Shown piece by piece: positions 46,778 through 54,842 of a stretch of 64,000 bases of DNA. The stretch is taken from contig JANQPX010000032.1 of assembly GCA_028285265.1 (NCBI GenBank), forward strand, positions 1 to 64,000, read 5' to 3'. Positions within the stretch are counted from its first letter, which is position 1. Each line of letters opens with the position of its first letter. This stretch comes from Geminicoccaceae bacterium (lineage in GTDB: Bacteria > Pseudomonadota > Alphaproteobacteria > Geminicoccales > Geminicoccaceae). Below the pieces are notes generated by a model. That model was not told where the DNA came from and did not search any database. It saw only the letters and a list, made by a program, of their open reading frames with translations. The translations under genes and the position numbers were made by a program.

Positions 46778-48528
46778 TCCGCCGCCTCCACAAGGCTTCG
46801 CGCCTCTCCGTCCTTTAGAAGTGTCTCGCCCGGCCTGACATGCGTAAAGTCAACGGCTTCTTGTGTCACCTGAACATCGCTGTCCATCAGGAAGGCTTTG
46901 GTAAAGGTCGACGTGTCCAAATCGCCAACGTCCGGAAAATCTTCTCGGAAATGCGCACCTCGAGAGTTTTCTCTTGAGAGCGCAGCCTTACCGACGACTT
47001 CAGACATTTCGATGAGGCTGTGCAGATTGAGCCAATCATGCCAGGTCAAGTTGAAGGCAAGGTTTGAGCGGTCCACGCCAGTTGTCATCAGTTCTTCCTT
47101 GATGGCCGTGACATGCTCCAGACCAAGTCTGATGCCATCAGCACTGCGCATCACACCAACATGATCCCACATCACATCCATCAAGCGATTGCGAAGAGGA
47201 TGTACCGCTGTTGGCTTGTTCGAAAACGGCAGACAAGCCCGATCAATCTCCGCTTGTAGGATTCCTTCATCCACCTCCCGAAGGACGCCGACACGACGCG
47301 CATCCGCGCTCATAATCTCACCCGCAATACCACCAAAAACCGTCGAGTTCGCAACACCGTTCCCGCCCAGTCGGTTGGCCCCATGCGCGCCGCCTGAGTC
47401 TTCACCGGCAACATAGAGGCCGGGCATCGCCGTTCTGGTATCTTCATCGACGACAACGCCACCCATGAGGTAGTGGGCGGTTGGCACGACCTCGACCAAG
47501 CCACCGGCTAGATCAAAACCACAATCCGCACAACGGCGGACCATGCCCTTAAATTTCTCCGCAACCTTTTCAGGCCCCAGATGCGACATCGAGATATAGA
47601 CACCACCATTCGGGGTGGTTCGCCCCTCCTTCATCTCCTGGTAAATCGCTCGGCTCACGACATCACGCGTTGCACGTTCCGCCTTGGGGTCGTAGTCCAC
47701 CATGAACCGCCCCTTAGAACCGTTCAATAAATGGCCGCCTGCGCCGCGAAGCCCTTCTTCCAGAACCGTTCCTGTCATCCGCGTGCCTTCGCCACCCAGA
47801 AGGCCTGTCGGGTGAAATTGCACCATTTCCATGTCACGCAACGGCAGACCCGCACGCAGCGCCATGGCGAGGCCGTCCATCGACTTGTCACCAGATGGCG
47901 TATGATAACGGTACATCGTCGGGCCACCTCCCGTGGCCAAGAGGACCGCCCGCGCTCGGACGACGTGAAAACATCCACGGCGTATATCGACAAATAGAAC
48001 TCCGGCTAGCCCCTCACCGCCTCTTGCGGGTATCAGGCCGACAGCACGAAACTCCTCCAATCGACGAACCGGCCGCGCCAGAACCTGCTCCATCAATCGA
48101 CTAATAATTTCAATGCCGGTGAGATCGCCCTTGTGAACGGTTCGATCAGCGGTCTGCCCGGCAAAGGCCTTGTGATGGAGCGAGCCGTTGGGCTCGCGGT
48201 CGAAAAAGCAGCCTATCTCGTTCTCGAGCTCCTGCACGCGGGTGATCGCAGCCTCGCAAAGGCGCCAAGCCATACCCTGATGGGGTAGCCATTTGCCCCC
48301 TTCGATCGTGTCCATGAAGTGCCGCTCGACACTATCCCCTGGCCCGAGTGCAACATTGTACCCACCCTGCACCATCCGTGTGCAGCCACATTTGCCAAGT
48401 AGTCCCTTGACTGCGATCGTGACCTCAAGTTCCGGCGCCGCTTGGAGCGCATGGAGTGCTGCGAAAAGCCCGGCACCACCAGAGCCGAGAATAAGGATGT
48501 CGGTGTCGTGCCGTTCTAGGTCCATCAA
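46774..48528 (-). CDS. Succinate dehydrogenase/fumarate reductase flavoprotein subunit
   Basis: A 584-residue FAD subunit with the Rossmann motif LILGSGGAGLFAALHA (about 11-26). Substrate-site segments include HPTGLLGGEGTRMTG (about 234-248), SRAIYQEMKEG, and AGEDSGGAHGANRLGGNGVA (about 378-397). VVPTAHYLMGGVVVDE is typical of SdhA/FrdA. Its direction cannot be fixed by sequence. It is the fourth gene of the set frdB, frdC, frdD, frdA, an order unlike either sdhCDAB or frdABCD. It overlaps the gene before and the gene after by four bases each. Confidence 0.93.
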   Translation of the reverse strand: MMDLERHDTDILILGSGGAGLFAALHALQAAPELEVTIAVKGLLGKCGCTRMVQGGYNVALGPGDSVERHFMDTIEGGKWLPHQGMAWRLCEAAITRVQELENEIGCFFDREPNGSLHHKAFAGQTADRTVHKGDLTGIEIISRLMEQVLARPVRRLEEFRAVGLIPARGGEGLAGVLFVDIRRGCFHVVRARAVLLATGGGPTMYRYHTPSGDKSMDGLAMALRAGLPLRDMEMVQFHPTGLLGGEGTRMTGTVLEEGLRGAGGHLLNGSKGRFMVDYDPKAERATRDVVSRAIYQEMKEGRTTPNGGVYISMSHLGPEKVAEKFKGMVRRCADCGFDLAGGLVEVVPTAHYLMGGVVVDEDTRTAMPGLYVAGEDSGGAHGANRLGGNGVANSTVFGGIAGEIMSADARRVGVLREVDEGILQAEIDRACLPFSNKPTAVHPLRNRLMDVMWDHVGVMRSADGIRLGLEHVTAIKEELMTTGVDRSNLAFNLTWHDWLNLHSLIEMSEVVGKAALSRENSRGAHFREDFPDVGDLDTSTFTKAFLMDSDVQVTQEAVDFTHVRPGETLLKDGEARSLVEAAE

Positions 48529-48863
48529 ATCGCGCTCAACAGAAAGCTGCCAGAAATCAGAAAGGCGATCGCTGCGGATGCGGCCGCATAGGTTTTCTGG
48601 TGATCAGACCAGGGCAACCATTCCATCGCCATCAATCGAAGTCCGCCAAAAAAGTGAACAGCGAGCAGGAAAACAAGACCAAACTCAGCGAATTTGACCA
48701 ACGGATTTTGCGTCCAGTGGAGAACTTCATCCAACGCCGTTTGATCGTGAAGGGCCAGCGCCAAAACATAGAAATGCACTGGCAAAAATAGCGCAAGAAG
48801 CAACCCTGACACACGATGTAGGATGTAGGCTATCCAAAGGGCTTGTCGCCGATACCCCTTCAC
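48525..48863 (-). CDS. Succinate dehydrogenase/fumarate reductase membrane subunit (second)
   Basis: About 112 residues with three hydrophobic segments. Possible heme or quinone-site residues are His16 (LHRVSGLL), His30 (PVHFYVL) and His70 (VHFFGGLR). The HRVSG motif is typical of SdhC-type subunits. The start is GTG (48861-48863), which overlaps the TGA of the preceding subunit (GTGA); longer in-frame upstream codons read through that gene and are rejected. Its stop overlaps the frdA-like ATG. Confidence 0.83.
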   Translation of the reverse strand: MKGYRRQALWIAYILHRVSGLLLALFLPVHFYVLALALHDQTALDEVLHWTQNPLVKFAEFGLVFLLAVHFFGGLRLMAMEWLPWSDHQKTYAAASAAIAFLISGSFLLSAI

Positions 48864-49189
48864 AACACGACAACCGCATAAACAGCACGCCCACCGAGCG
48901 CCAAAAGCCCCAGCCCGATCAAACCGGCCGCCGCGTTCAGGGCAAGGCCGCCTAACGAGAGCCATTCCTGAGCAATATTACGGAGCCCGATCGCTGCATG
49001 AGCTGAGGCCGCCAGCACAAAGAGGCCGTAAAAGGCGCCCCAGATGACGCTGCCCTGAGTCCGGCCGAGAATTTCAGCGGCAGAAAGCCCCCCTTGAACG
49101 GCATAAATCATGACGACGATATGGCCAATCACGAGCGGTACCATGATCAAAGCCGACAGGCGTTGGACGATATAGAGTTGAAATTCCAT
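48860..49189 (-). CDS. Succinate dehydrogenase/fumarate reductase membrane subunit (first)
   Basis: A 109-residue protein with three hydrophobic segments. His23 (VIGHIVVM) and His64 (SAHAAIGLRNI) are candidates for heme b ligands. The pattern Q-R-L-S-A-L near the N-terminus and HxxIGLR in the second helix recall SdhC/SdhD membrane anchors. The ATG lies two bases after the iron-sulfur gene. The pair of small three-helix subunits distinguishes this complex from single-anchor FrdC types. Confidence 0.83.
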   Translation of the reverse strand: MEFQLYIVQRLSALIMVPLVIGHIVVMIYAVQGGLSAAEILGRTQGSVIWGAFYGLFVLAASAHAAIGLRNIAQEWLSLGGLALNAAAGLIGLGLLALGGRAVYAVVVL

Positions 49190-49191
49190 GG

Positions 49192-49914
49192 CTAATCGCC
49201 GAATCCTAGCCGCTTCCTCAACGCCATTCGCTTCAGTCCAACAATGCCCGCGGTGGGATTGAGGTGGTTAGGGCAGAATGCGGCACAGCCTTGCTGTGCG
49301 TGGCAATTCTGGCACCCACCGTCACTGGTTACCGCCTGAAGGCGGTGATCACGGTTTGCATCTCGGACATCATTCATCAACGTCCAGGCGCGATTGAGCG
49401 CCGCGGGGCCGAGATAAGCGGGATTGCCGGCGACAACATCACAGGCTGCATAGCAAACCGCACAATTGATACACTCAATACCGGCTGACGCTGCGCGCCG
49501 GGCATCGCTCGCGGGTTCGACGCACTCGATCGGTTCGTTACGCGTTTTCGACGGCGCGAACACACCATCCGCCGCTTGCCACTTTTCGAAGAACGGCGCC
49601 ATATCAACAGCGAGGTCGCGGATGATGGGCAGATTGCGCAAGGGGGCAATCTCAAGCTTATCGCCGCTGATAACCTTTTGCACGTGGGTTCGGCAGGTCC
49701 AGCGTGGCGTGCCATTCACCATCATTGCACACGACCCGCACATACCCACTCGGCAAGCATAGCGAAAAGCGAGCGTCGGATCAGCATTTTGCTGAATCCA
49801 AACGACCACATCGAGCACGGTCTGACTGGCCTGGCGCGGGACGTCAAACCGTTGGAATTCCCCTGAAGCCTCACCTCGCCAGACCGTCACACTTATGGTT
49901 CGATCAGATGTCAA
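49192..49914 (-). CDS. Succinate dehydrogenase/fumarate reductase iron-sulfur subunit
   Basis: A 240-residue protein with an N-terminal plant-type ferredoxin domain carrying the [2Fe-2S] ligands Cys54, 59, 62 and 74. The C-terminal domain has Cys148, 151, 154 and 158, then Cys201, 204, 210 and 214, the pattern for [4Fe-4S] and [3Fe-4S] or [4Fe-4S] clusters. It wires the flavin subunit to quinones. The best start is TTG (49912-49914), with CAGGAG nine bases upstream. A longer frame from 49980 also starts at TTG and lacks that signal. It is the first gene of the six-gene operon. Confidence 0.88.
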   Translation of the reverse strand: MTSDRTISVTVWRGEASGEFQRFDVPRQASQTVLDVVVWIQQNADPTLAFRYACRVGMCGSCAMMVNGTPRWTCRTHVQKVISGDKLEIAPLRNLPIIRDLAVDMAPFFEKWQAADGVFAPSKTRNEPIECVEPASDARRAASAGIECINCAVCYAACDVVAGNPAYLGPAALNRAWTLMNDVRDANRDHRLQAVTSDGGCQNCHAQQGCAAFCPNHLNPTAGIVGLKRMALRKRLGFGD

Positions 49915-50024
49915 AAATGCCGTCTCCTGTAGAGATTTTGCGTTGTTTCCATCAGAAAAAGCACGTCGCCAACAAACCAAGTAACAAAAACAGGACGAAA
50001 AAGGCGAGATGCGGCATTGCTTTT

Positions 50025-51176
50025 TTACCTAACCAAAAGGTCAATCGACGCTTTTGAAAGCACGTCAGCACCGGTTTCAGTGACAATCGATGTACGTCCC
50101 AGGCACATCGCTAAACCAGCTTCACTGTCCATCAAAATCATGTGCAGGAAGAAAACCATGTTGGCTTCGATGATGACGGGGTTGCCCGTGTAGAACATCG
50201 GCCAGTCCATCCAGCAGGGCGCATAAACTGTCCCGAGCGAATAGCCGCAAGCATTGAGTCGATGCGCGCGCATACCATGCGCGTCCATGACTTGGGCATG
50301 GGTGTCGAAGACAGTCCCCATCACGTTTCCGGGGCGCAACGCTTCTTCACAGGCGAGCAGCGCTTCTTCAGCCGCGGCAGCCATGGCGACCTCGCGAGTA
50401 GAGGGCTCGCCTATAACGAGTGTACGCATCAAGCAAGCGTGATATTGGCGATAAACACCGGCAAACTCGAGGGTCAGCTGATCTTTCTCGTCCAACTTGC
50501 GCCTGCCGGACTTATAGCGGCAAAGCAAGGCATCAGGCCCGGACCCAATGATGAAGGGATTACCTGGATAGTCTCCGCCGCCCTGGAATACAGCTCCCTG
50601 CATGGCGGCAAGAATGGCACCTTCATCGACACCAGCTTTAGTCGTGTCGACAGCAGCGTGAAGTGCGTCGTCAGCGAGTTCGGCGGCCCGTCTGACATAG
50701 TCGAGCTCCGCATCCGACTTCACGAGCCGAAGTGTCGACACCAACTCAGATGCATCGGTGGCGACAGCGAACCCCTCAAGCTTGGCGTCCACCTGCTTGC
50801 CACGTGCAGCAGTGAGCCCCGTGGCATCATACTCGATACCAAGCCGTTTCCCTTCGAGACCGCCACGTTTGAGCAGATCTTTCAAATCATCGGCAGGCGT
50901 TGCGCCATCCCGGTCAACCCAAATACGGATATCATCAATGATTGACGTGTTCTGTGCCTGACGAAGATCTGGCGCTCGTGTCAGCAGCACCATCTCGCCA
51001 TCGGCGCGCAGGATGAGGCACTGAAAGAAGCAATAACCAAACGTATCGTAGCCGGTCAGCCAATACATGCTCTCCTGCTTGAACATGAGGAGAGCATCGA
51101 GGCCGCGCTCGACCATCGCGACGACTGTCTTTTCCTTTCGTTGGTCGTAGTCTTTGCGATCGAAATGGAGTGCCAT
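50025..51176 (-). CDS. M24 (creatinase/ectoine-hydrolase-like) family protein with altered metal ligands
   Basis: A 383-residue two-domain protein of the 'pita-bread' family: a creatinase N-domain to about 140 (with YWLTGYDTFGYCFFQ) and a catalytic domain from about 150. In the canonical family the two Asp, His and two Glu residues bind metals. Here the first Asp position is Glu237 (LTLEFAGVY), the second is Cys248 (HACLMRT), the His region reads ACGYSLG (310-316), and the final Glu regions read FFLHMILM and LGRTSIV. It may therefore be a metal-free or differently liganded hydrolase, as in creatinase. ATG 51176 is preceded by GGGAAGGG. It is the gene before the iron-sulfur subunit, about 110 bases away. 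Confidence 0.8.
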   Translation of the reverse strand: MALHFDRKDYDQRKEKTVVAMVERGLDALLMFKQESMYWLTGYDTFGYCFFQCLILRADGEMVLLTRAPDLRQAQNTSIIDDIRIWVDRDGATPADDLKDLLKRGGLEGKRLGIEYDATGLTAARGKQVDAKLEGFAVATDASELVSTLRLVKSDAELDYVRRAAELADDALHAAVDTTKAGVDEGAILAAMQGAVFQGGGDYPGNPFIIGSGPDALLCRYKSGRRKLDEKDQLTLEFAGVYRQYHACLMRTLVIGEPSTREVAMAAAAEEALLACEEALRPGNVMGTVFDTHAQVMDAHGMRAHRLNACGYSLGTVYAPCWMDWPMFYTGNPVIIEANMVFFLHMILMDSEAGLAMCLGRTSIVTETGADVLSKASIDLLVR

Positions 51177-51277
51177 GTACCCTTCCCATAACCGGCTTCG
51201 CTTCGCCACCAGTGCATTATAGAGGCGTGTCAGTCTAAGGGTTAAGGGAGCGATCGACCAGAATGGACGCGCACGAT

Positions 51278-51463
51278 CTAACGCTCGCGGTAGCCTGCCT
51301 CCTGCTTTTCAAGCTGATCGATATACCAAAGAAGGGCTCGATTCATACGCTTTTGATAGCCACGCCCTGATTGGCGAAACCAATCGTAAACTCGGCGATC
51401 AAGTGTAACCGTAATACGGACGGTTTCCTCGTCGTCTTGCTCTCGAACATCAGGTATTTGCAA
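51278..51463 (-). CDS. BrnA-like ribbon-helix-helix protein (antitoxin family), orphan
   Basis: A 61-residue protein with the pattern VRITVTLDRRVYDWFRQSGR (about 15-34) and GYQKRMNRALLWYIDQLEKQ, which matches the BrnA/DUF4415 antitoxin family: a beta strand for DNA contact followed by two helices. The start is TTG (51461-51463), with GGAG nine bases before it. No BrnT-like toxin lies on either side: the upstream 277 bases have no gene, and downstream is the M24 gene. It may be a free-standing regulator or the surviving half of a toxin-antitoxin pair. Confidence 0.7.
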   Translation of the reverse strand: MQIPDVREQDDEETVRITVTLDRRVYDWFRQSGRGYQKRMNRALLWYIDQLEKQEAGYRER

Positions 51464-51740
51464 GGGATAGGCTCCAGATTTTAGAGCCGAATATTAGTGC
51501 ATAAAAAGAGAAAGATATAGGCTTCTTTAACGCACCAGTTTATATGCTTTTTTCTATGCATAAATACACACTAGTAATGTATGTCAAATTAGGTTATGCC
51601 GCGATGGATTGCTGGTGTGGTGCATATTGATATCGCGATTCCATCCCTGCGACGTCCGTTGTGCCATGTCAGGATATGACTTTCTATCGATCGGCGATCC
51701 GGTCTCTATGGGCTGGATCGCCATATTTTTTATCGCCTGA

Positions 51741-53042
51741 TCAAATTGTGAAATGGCCGCTGCCACGAAGCGCTCGGCGACCAGCGAAAACGGCCTTATC
51801 ACCTAACTCCTCCTCGATTCTCAGCACCTCGTTCCATTTGGCCATGCGCTCGGAGCGAGCAAACGAACCAACCTTGAGCTGACCAGCACTCCAGCCGACG
51901 GCCAGATGGGCGATGGTAACGTCCTCGGTCTCACCCGATCGCGCGGAGACGATCGTATCGAAGCCGGCGATGCGTGCTGCGTCGAAGGCGGCTTTGGTCT
52001 CCGTGAGCGTACCGCGTTGATTAGGCTTCACCAAAAGTGCGTTGGCAGCATTCAAAGCTGCAGCCTTGTGAACGCGCTCTGCATCAGTAACCAGAAGATC
52101 GTCTCCAACGATCTGGACGCTGTGACCGACCTGCGCAGTGAATGTACGGAAACCTTCCATGTCGTCTTCGGCAAGCGGATCCTCGACTGACACGATGGGA
52201 TAGCGTTTGAGCCAATCTTCGAGAAGCGCAATCATCTCGCCTCGATCCAACTCACGCTCCTCGAGACCAAGAGCATAGCGACCGTCTTGCCCGAACTCTG
52301 AAGCCGCAATATCGAGAGCGATCGCAACCTCATCGACGGGCCGCAATCCCGCTTTTTCAATGGCACGGAGCAACATGTCGAGGGCTTGCTCGTTGGTGTC
52401 GAAGACCGGCCAAAATCCACCTTCGTCGGCAACGCCTGCAAGCAGACCGGCTTCTGCCATGAGCAATCCCGCAGCACGATAAATTTCTGCGGTCCAATCT
52501 AAGGCCTCCGCAAATGTGGAAGCACCGGGACAGACGACCATGAAATCCTGAATGTCGACCCGACGACCGGCATGCGCACCACCCCCAAAGATTTGAATCT
52601 CTGGAAGTGGTAGGATGAGGGATCGGTCGCCGGCGAGGTAACGATAAAGCGGTTGTCGGGCCGCAGCTGCAGCGGCATGGGCGACAGCCATGGAAACAGC
52701 GATCGCGGCATTGGCGCCATGTCGAGATTTATCGTCGGTGCCATCGATCTCAATCAGTTTCTGATCAATCAAAGCTTGGTCTGTCGCGTCAAGCCCCTTC
52801 AAGATGGCACCAAAATCGACAACAACCGACGAAATGGCCTCGCGTACGTCGTAGCCACCAAAGGCATCGCCCCCATCGCGACGATCGAGCGCTTCCGCAG
52901 AGCCGGTCGATGCTCCCGCCGGCGCAATCGCCCGACCGCGCGCGCCACCAGTCAACGAGATCTCGGCTTCGACCGTCGGCCGGCCCCGAGAGTCCCAAAC
53001 ACGACGGCCGCAAACCTGTTCAATTAAGGTTCGATTGCTCAC
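51741..53042 (-). CDS. Divergent enolase-family protein
   Basis: A 433-residue enolase homologue with the metal ligands Asp244, Glu287 (SVEDPL) and Asp314 (VGDDLLV), the catalytic Lys339 (LVKPNQRGT) and Glu207 (DEGGF), and His157 (GGAHAG). It differs from ordinary enolase at three active-site places: SGAST is AGAST (Ala42), the Glu of VDIQEFM is Asp166, and the His of SHRSGETED is Ala367. The substrate may therefore not be 2-phosphoglycerate. The start is GTG, overlapping the kinase stop (GTGA), so the two proteins are made together. A housekeeping enolase elsewhere in the genome is expected, but cannot be seen here. Confidence 0.85.
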   Translation of the reverse strand: MSNRTLIEQVCGRRVWDSRGRPTVEAEISLTGGARGRAIAPAGASTGSAEALDRRDGGDAFGGYDVREAISSVVVDFGAILKGLDATDQALIDQKLIEIDGTDDKSRHGANAAIAVSMAVAHAAAAAARQPLYRYLAGDRSLILPLPEIQIFGGGAHAGRRVDIQDFMVVCPGASTFAEALDWTAEIYRAAGLLMAEAGLLAGVADEGGFWPVFDTNEQALDMLLRAIEKAGLRPVDEVAIALDIAASEFGQDGRYALGLEERELDRGEMIALLEDWLKRYPIVSVEDPLAEDDMEGFRTFTAQVGHSVQIVGDDLLVTDAERVHKAAALNAANALLVKPNQRGTLTETKAAFDAARIAGFDTIVSARSGETEDVTIAHLAVGWSAGQLKVGSFARSERMAKWNEVLRIEEELGDKAVFAGRRALRGSGHFTI

Positions 53043-54073
53043 GTCCGATCTCCTACCGTCAAATTCCTGCTGTCATTAGTGTCATGACCTGCCCAGGCCC
53101 CTCGAATATCATCAAGGCGTTGGGGCGGATTGCTCAGCCGTTCAGTCGCGAAACTTCGAATACGGTCCTTTTGGGGTTCGTCAACGAGGTATTCAACGGG
53201 GGATTTGCCATCGATTCGCCCGAGAAGAAGCCCCGGAATAAGGCAAGCAACTCGAGCTTCGAGCTCGGCTGGCTCCTCCCAAGTCACACCATCGAGATAG
53301 GCATGGTGCAAAGCATCGTAGCAGGCGAGGAACGCCGCTTTAGCGGTTGGCACCCAAGCCCCCTTTAACAAGAGATGGTTGAGGCAAAATGCGAGGTCGA
53401 AGGCAGGATCACCATACCAAGCGCATTCAGCGTCGAGGAAGACGGGTCCGGATTGACCAATAAGGATATTCTTCGGGCTGACATCGCCATGGACCAGGGC
53501 GCGTTTGGTGCTTTGGGTCGTGTCGACAAGTCGGTTCAAAGCTGCAGCATGCTGAGGATGCGCCTTGGCTGTTGCGATCAGATAAGGCTCAAGGCGGATC
53601 TCATAAAAAATCTGGTCTGTGGGAAACTGCGCGGCGATATCAGGCTGATAGGCGGTTGCGTTGTGTATGCGAACCAGACATGTTCCAACTGCCGCCGCAG
53701 CTGCAACATCTGCTCGCCCCCACCGCAATTCCTCTTTCCAATTCACAAAAGCCTTTGGTTCTAGATATTCCATGACCAAAAGGCCTTTCGCCTGGTCTTG
53801 GCCGAGCAGTTCCGGAACAGCGTCAGACACGACCTTTGCGGCTTCTCGCATCCAGGCCGCTTCATAAGCATTGCGTTCGATCGGGGCGTGCCAATCCGCT
53901 TCGACCTTGAGCTTGGCAAGTGCTCTTTTGATACATACTGCCCGAGCCGAGGTCTTCACCTTCCAGATATCCGATGATACTCCGCCGGTAAGCGCCTCCA
54001 TCTCAAGGCACTCACCCGGCTCGACAAGGCCAAGTCGCCCCAGAATCTGTGCCACATCACTATCGATTTTCAC
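53039..54073 (-). CDS. APH/choline-kinase-fold small-molecule kinase
   Basis: A 344-residue protein of the aminoglycoside phosphotransferase/choline kinase family. The Brenner motif HGDVSPKN is at 195-202 (His195, Asp197 and Asn202), followed by DAE (214-216) for Mg and GDPAFDLAF. The N-terminal lobe has a Gly-rich loop, LTGGVSSDIWKV (29-40). Family members phosphorylate aminoglycosides, choline, methylthioribose, homoserine or other hydroxylated compounds. Its position directly ahead of, and overlapping, the divergent enolase gene suggests that it makes a phosphorylated intermediate for that enzyme. The ribosome binding site is weak, and 770 bases without a gene lie upstream. Confidence 0.85.
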   Translation of the reverse strand: MKIDSDVAQILGRLGLVEPGECLEMEALTGGVSSDIWKVKTSARAVCIKRALAKLKVEADWHAPIERNAYEAAWMREAAKVVSDAVPELLGQDQAKGLLVMEYLEPKAFVNWKEELRWGRADVAAAAAVGTCLVRIHNATAYQPDIAAQFPTDQIFYEIRLEPYLIATAKAHPQHAAALNRLVDTTQSTKRALVHGDVSPKNILIGQSGPVFLDAECAWYGDPAFDLAFCLNHLLLKGAWVPTAKAAFLACYDALHHAYLDGVTWEEPAELEARVACLIPGLLLGRIDGKSPVEYLVDEPQKDRIRSFATERLSNPPQRLDDIRGAWAGHDTNDSRNLTVGDRT

Positions 54074-54842
54074 CGCAACTCTCGATGCCTAATTCGCGAC
54101 CGACCTTCGTCATCATGATCATGAAAGGATGTGTTTGCAATCGGGATCAGGGTTTTTGACAAGAGAGCATTGTTCTACTCTTAGTTACTATTTCGCTTCG
54201 ACTATTTGATCGTTCGGATATCCTTCTCGATCTGAAATTCAGCGTCTTGAGAAACCTTTACTACACGCCGAGAATAGACCTCTCTTGGAACGAAAGCGTC
54301 CACATTAGGTAGCGGGCAGGAGAACGATTGCGAAGATGCTTGCCGACAATGATCAGGATGGTCATCGTCGTAGCTCCGCTCCGATCAACGACCGTAGGAC
54401 CTGGTGATAACTCTGCCCCAACAGTACAGCTCTCCCGGACATGCAAGGTCACATTATCGGTTCCGGTCGAGCCCCTATTCTCGTTAGGCCAGCTTCTACG
54501 GCTGACAGAAGTTGGTGCCATATTGGCGCCAAATCCATGTTCGAAATGTCGTTCTCAAGGGCTGATCGCCACGATATCGCGTTTCGGTGCCTTGCAGTTT
54601 TTCTAGCAGCGAAATTCACCTTAGACGTTGGCGACTATGGCTCAAAGCTGGTAGCCGATTCGAGTGAGCCACATGTTTGAATGGGCCGATGAAGATGCGA
54701 AGACCGCTGCTGATCAAACGCGTGCGGATAGAGGATGATGTGTTAAACTTGTGGTCGGCTTTGACGACGTGAATGAGGAAGAAAGGATTGGTTTGGCATG
54801 GCTGAACAGTCGATTGCGAATTTCTTGTAGGCCGGTGTCTCG
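54074..54842. other. Long intergenic region
   Basis: No supported gene in about 770 bases. Open frames on both strands (about 54261-54680) show no signal peptide or family. The region separates the kinase (minus, starting at 54073) from the acylase (plus, starting at 54843) and should hold both promoters. I saw no clear hairpin with a T tract. Confidence 0.45.

Noticed and set aside
54261-54680. Overlapping open frames on both strands in the long intergenic region
   Set aside because: No conserved motif, signal or start context was seen on either strand.
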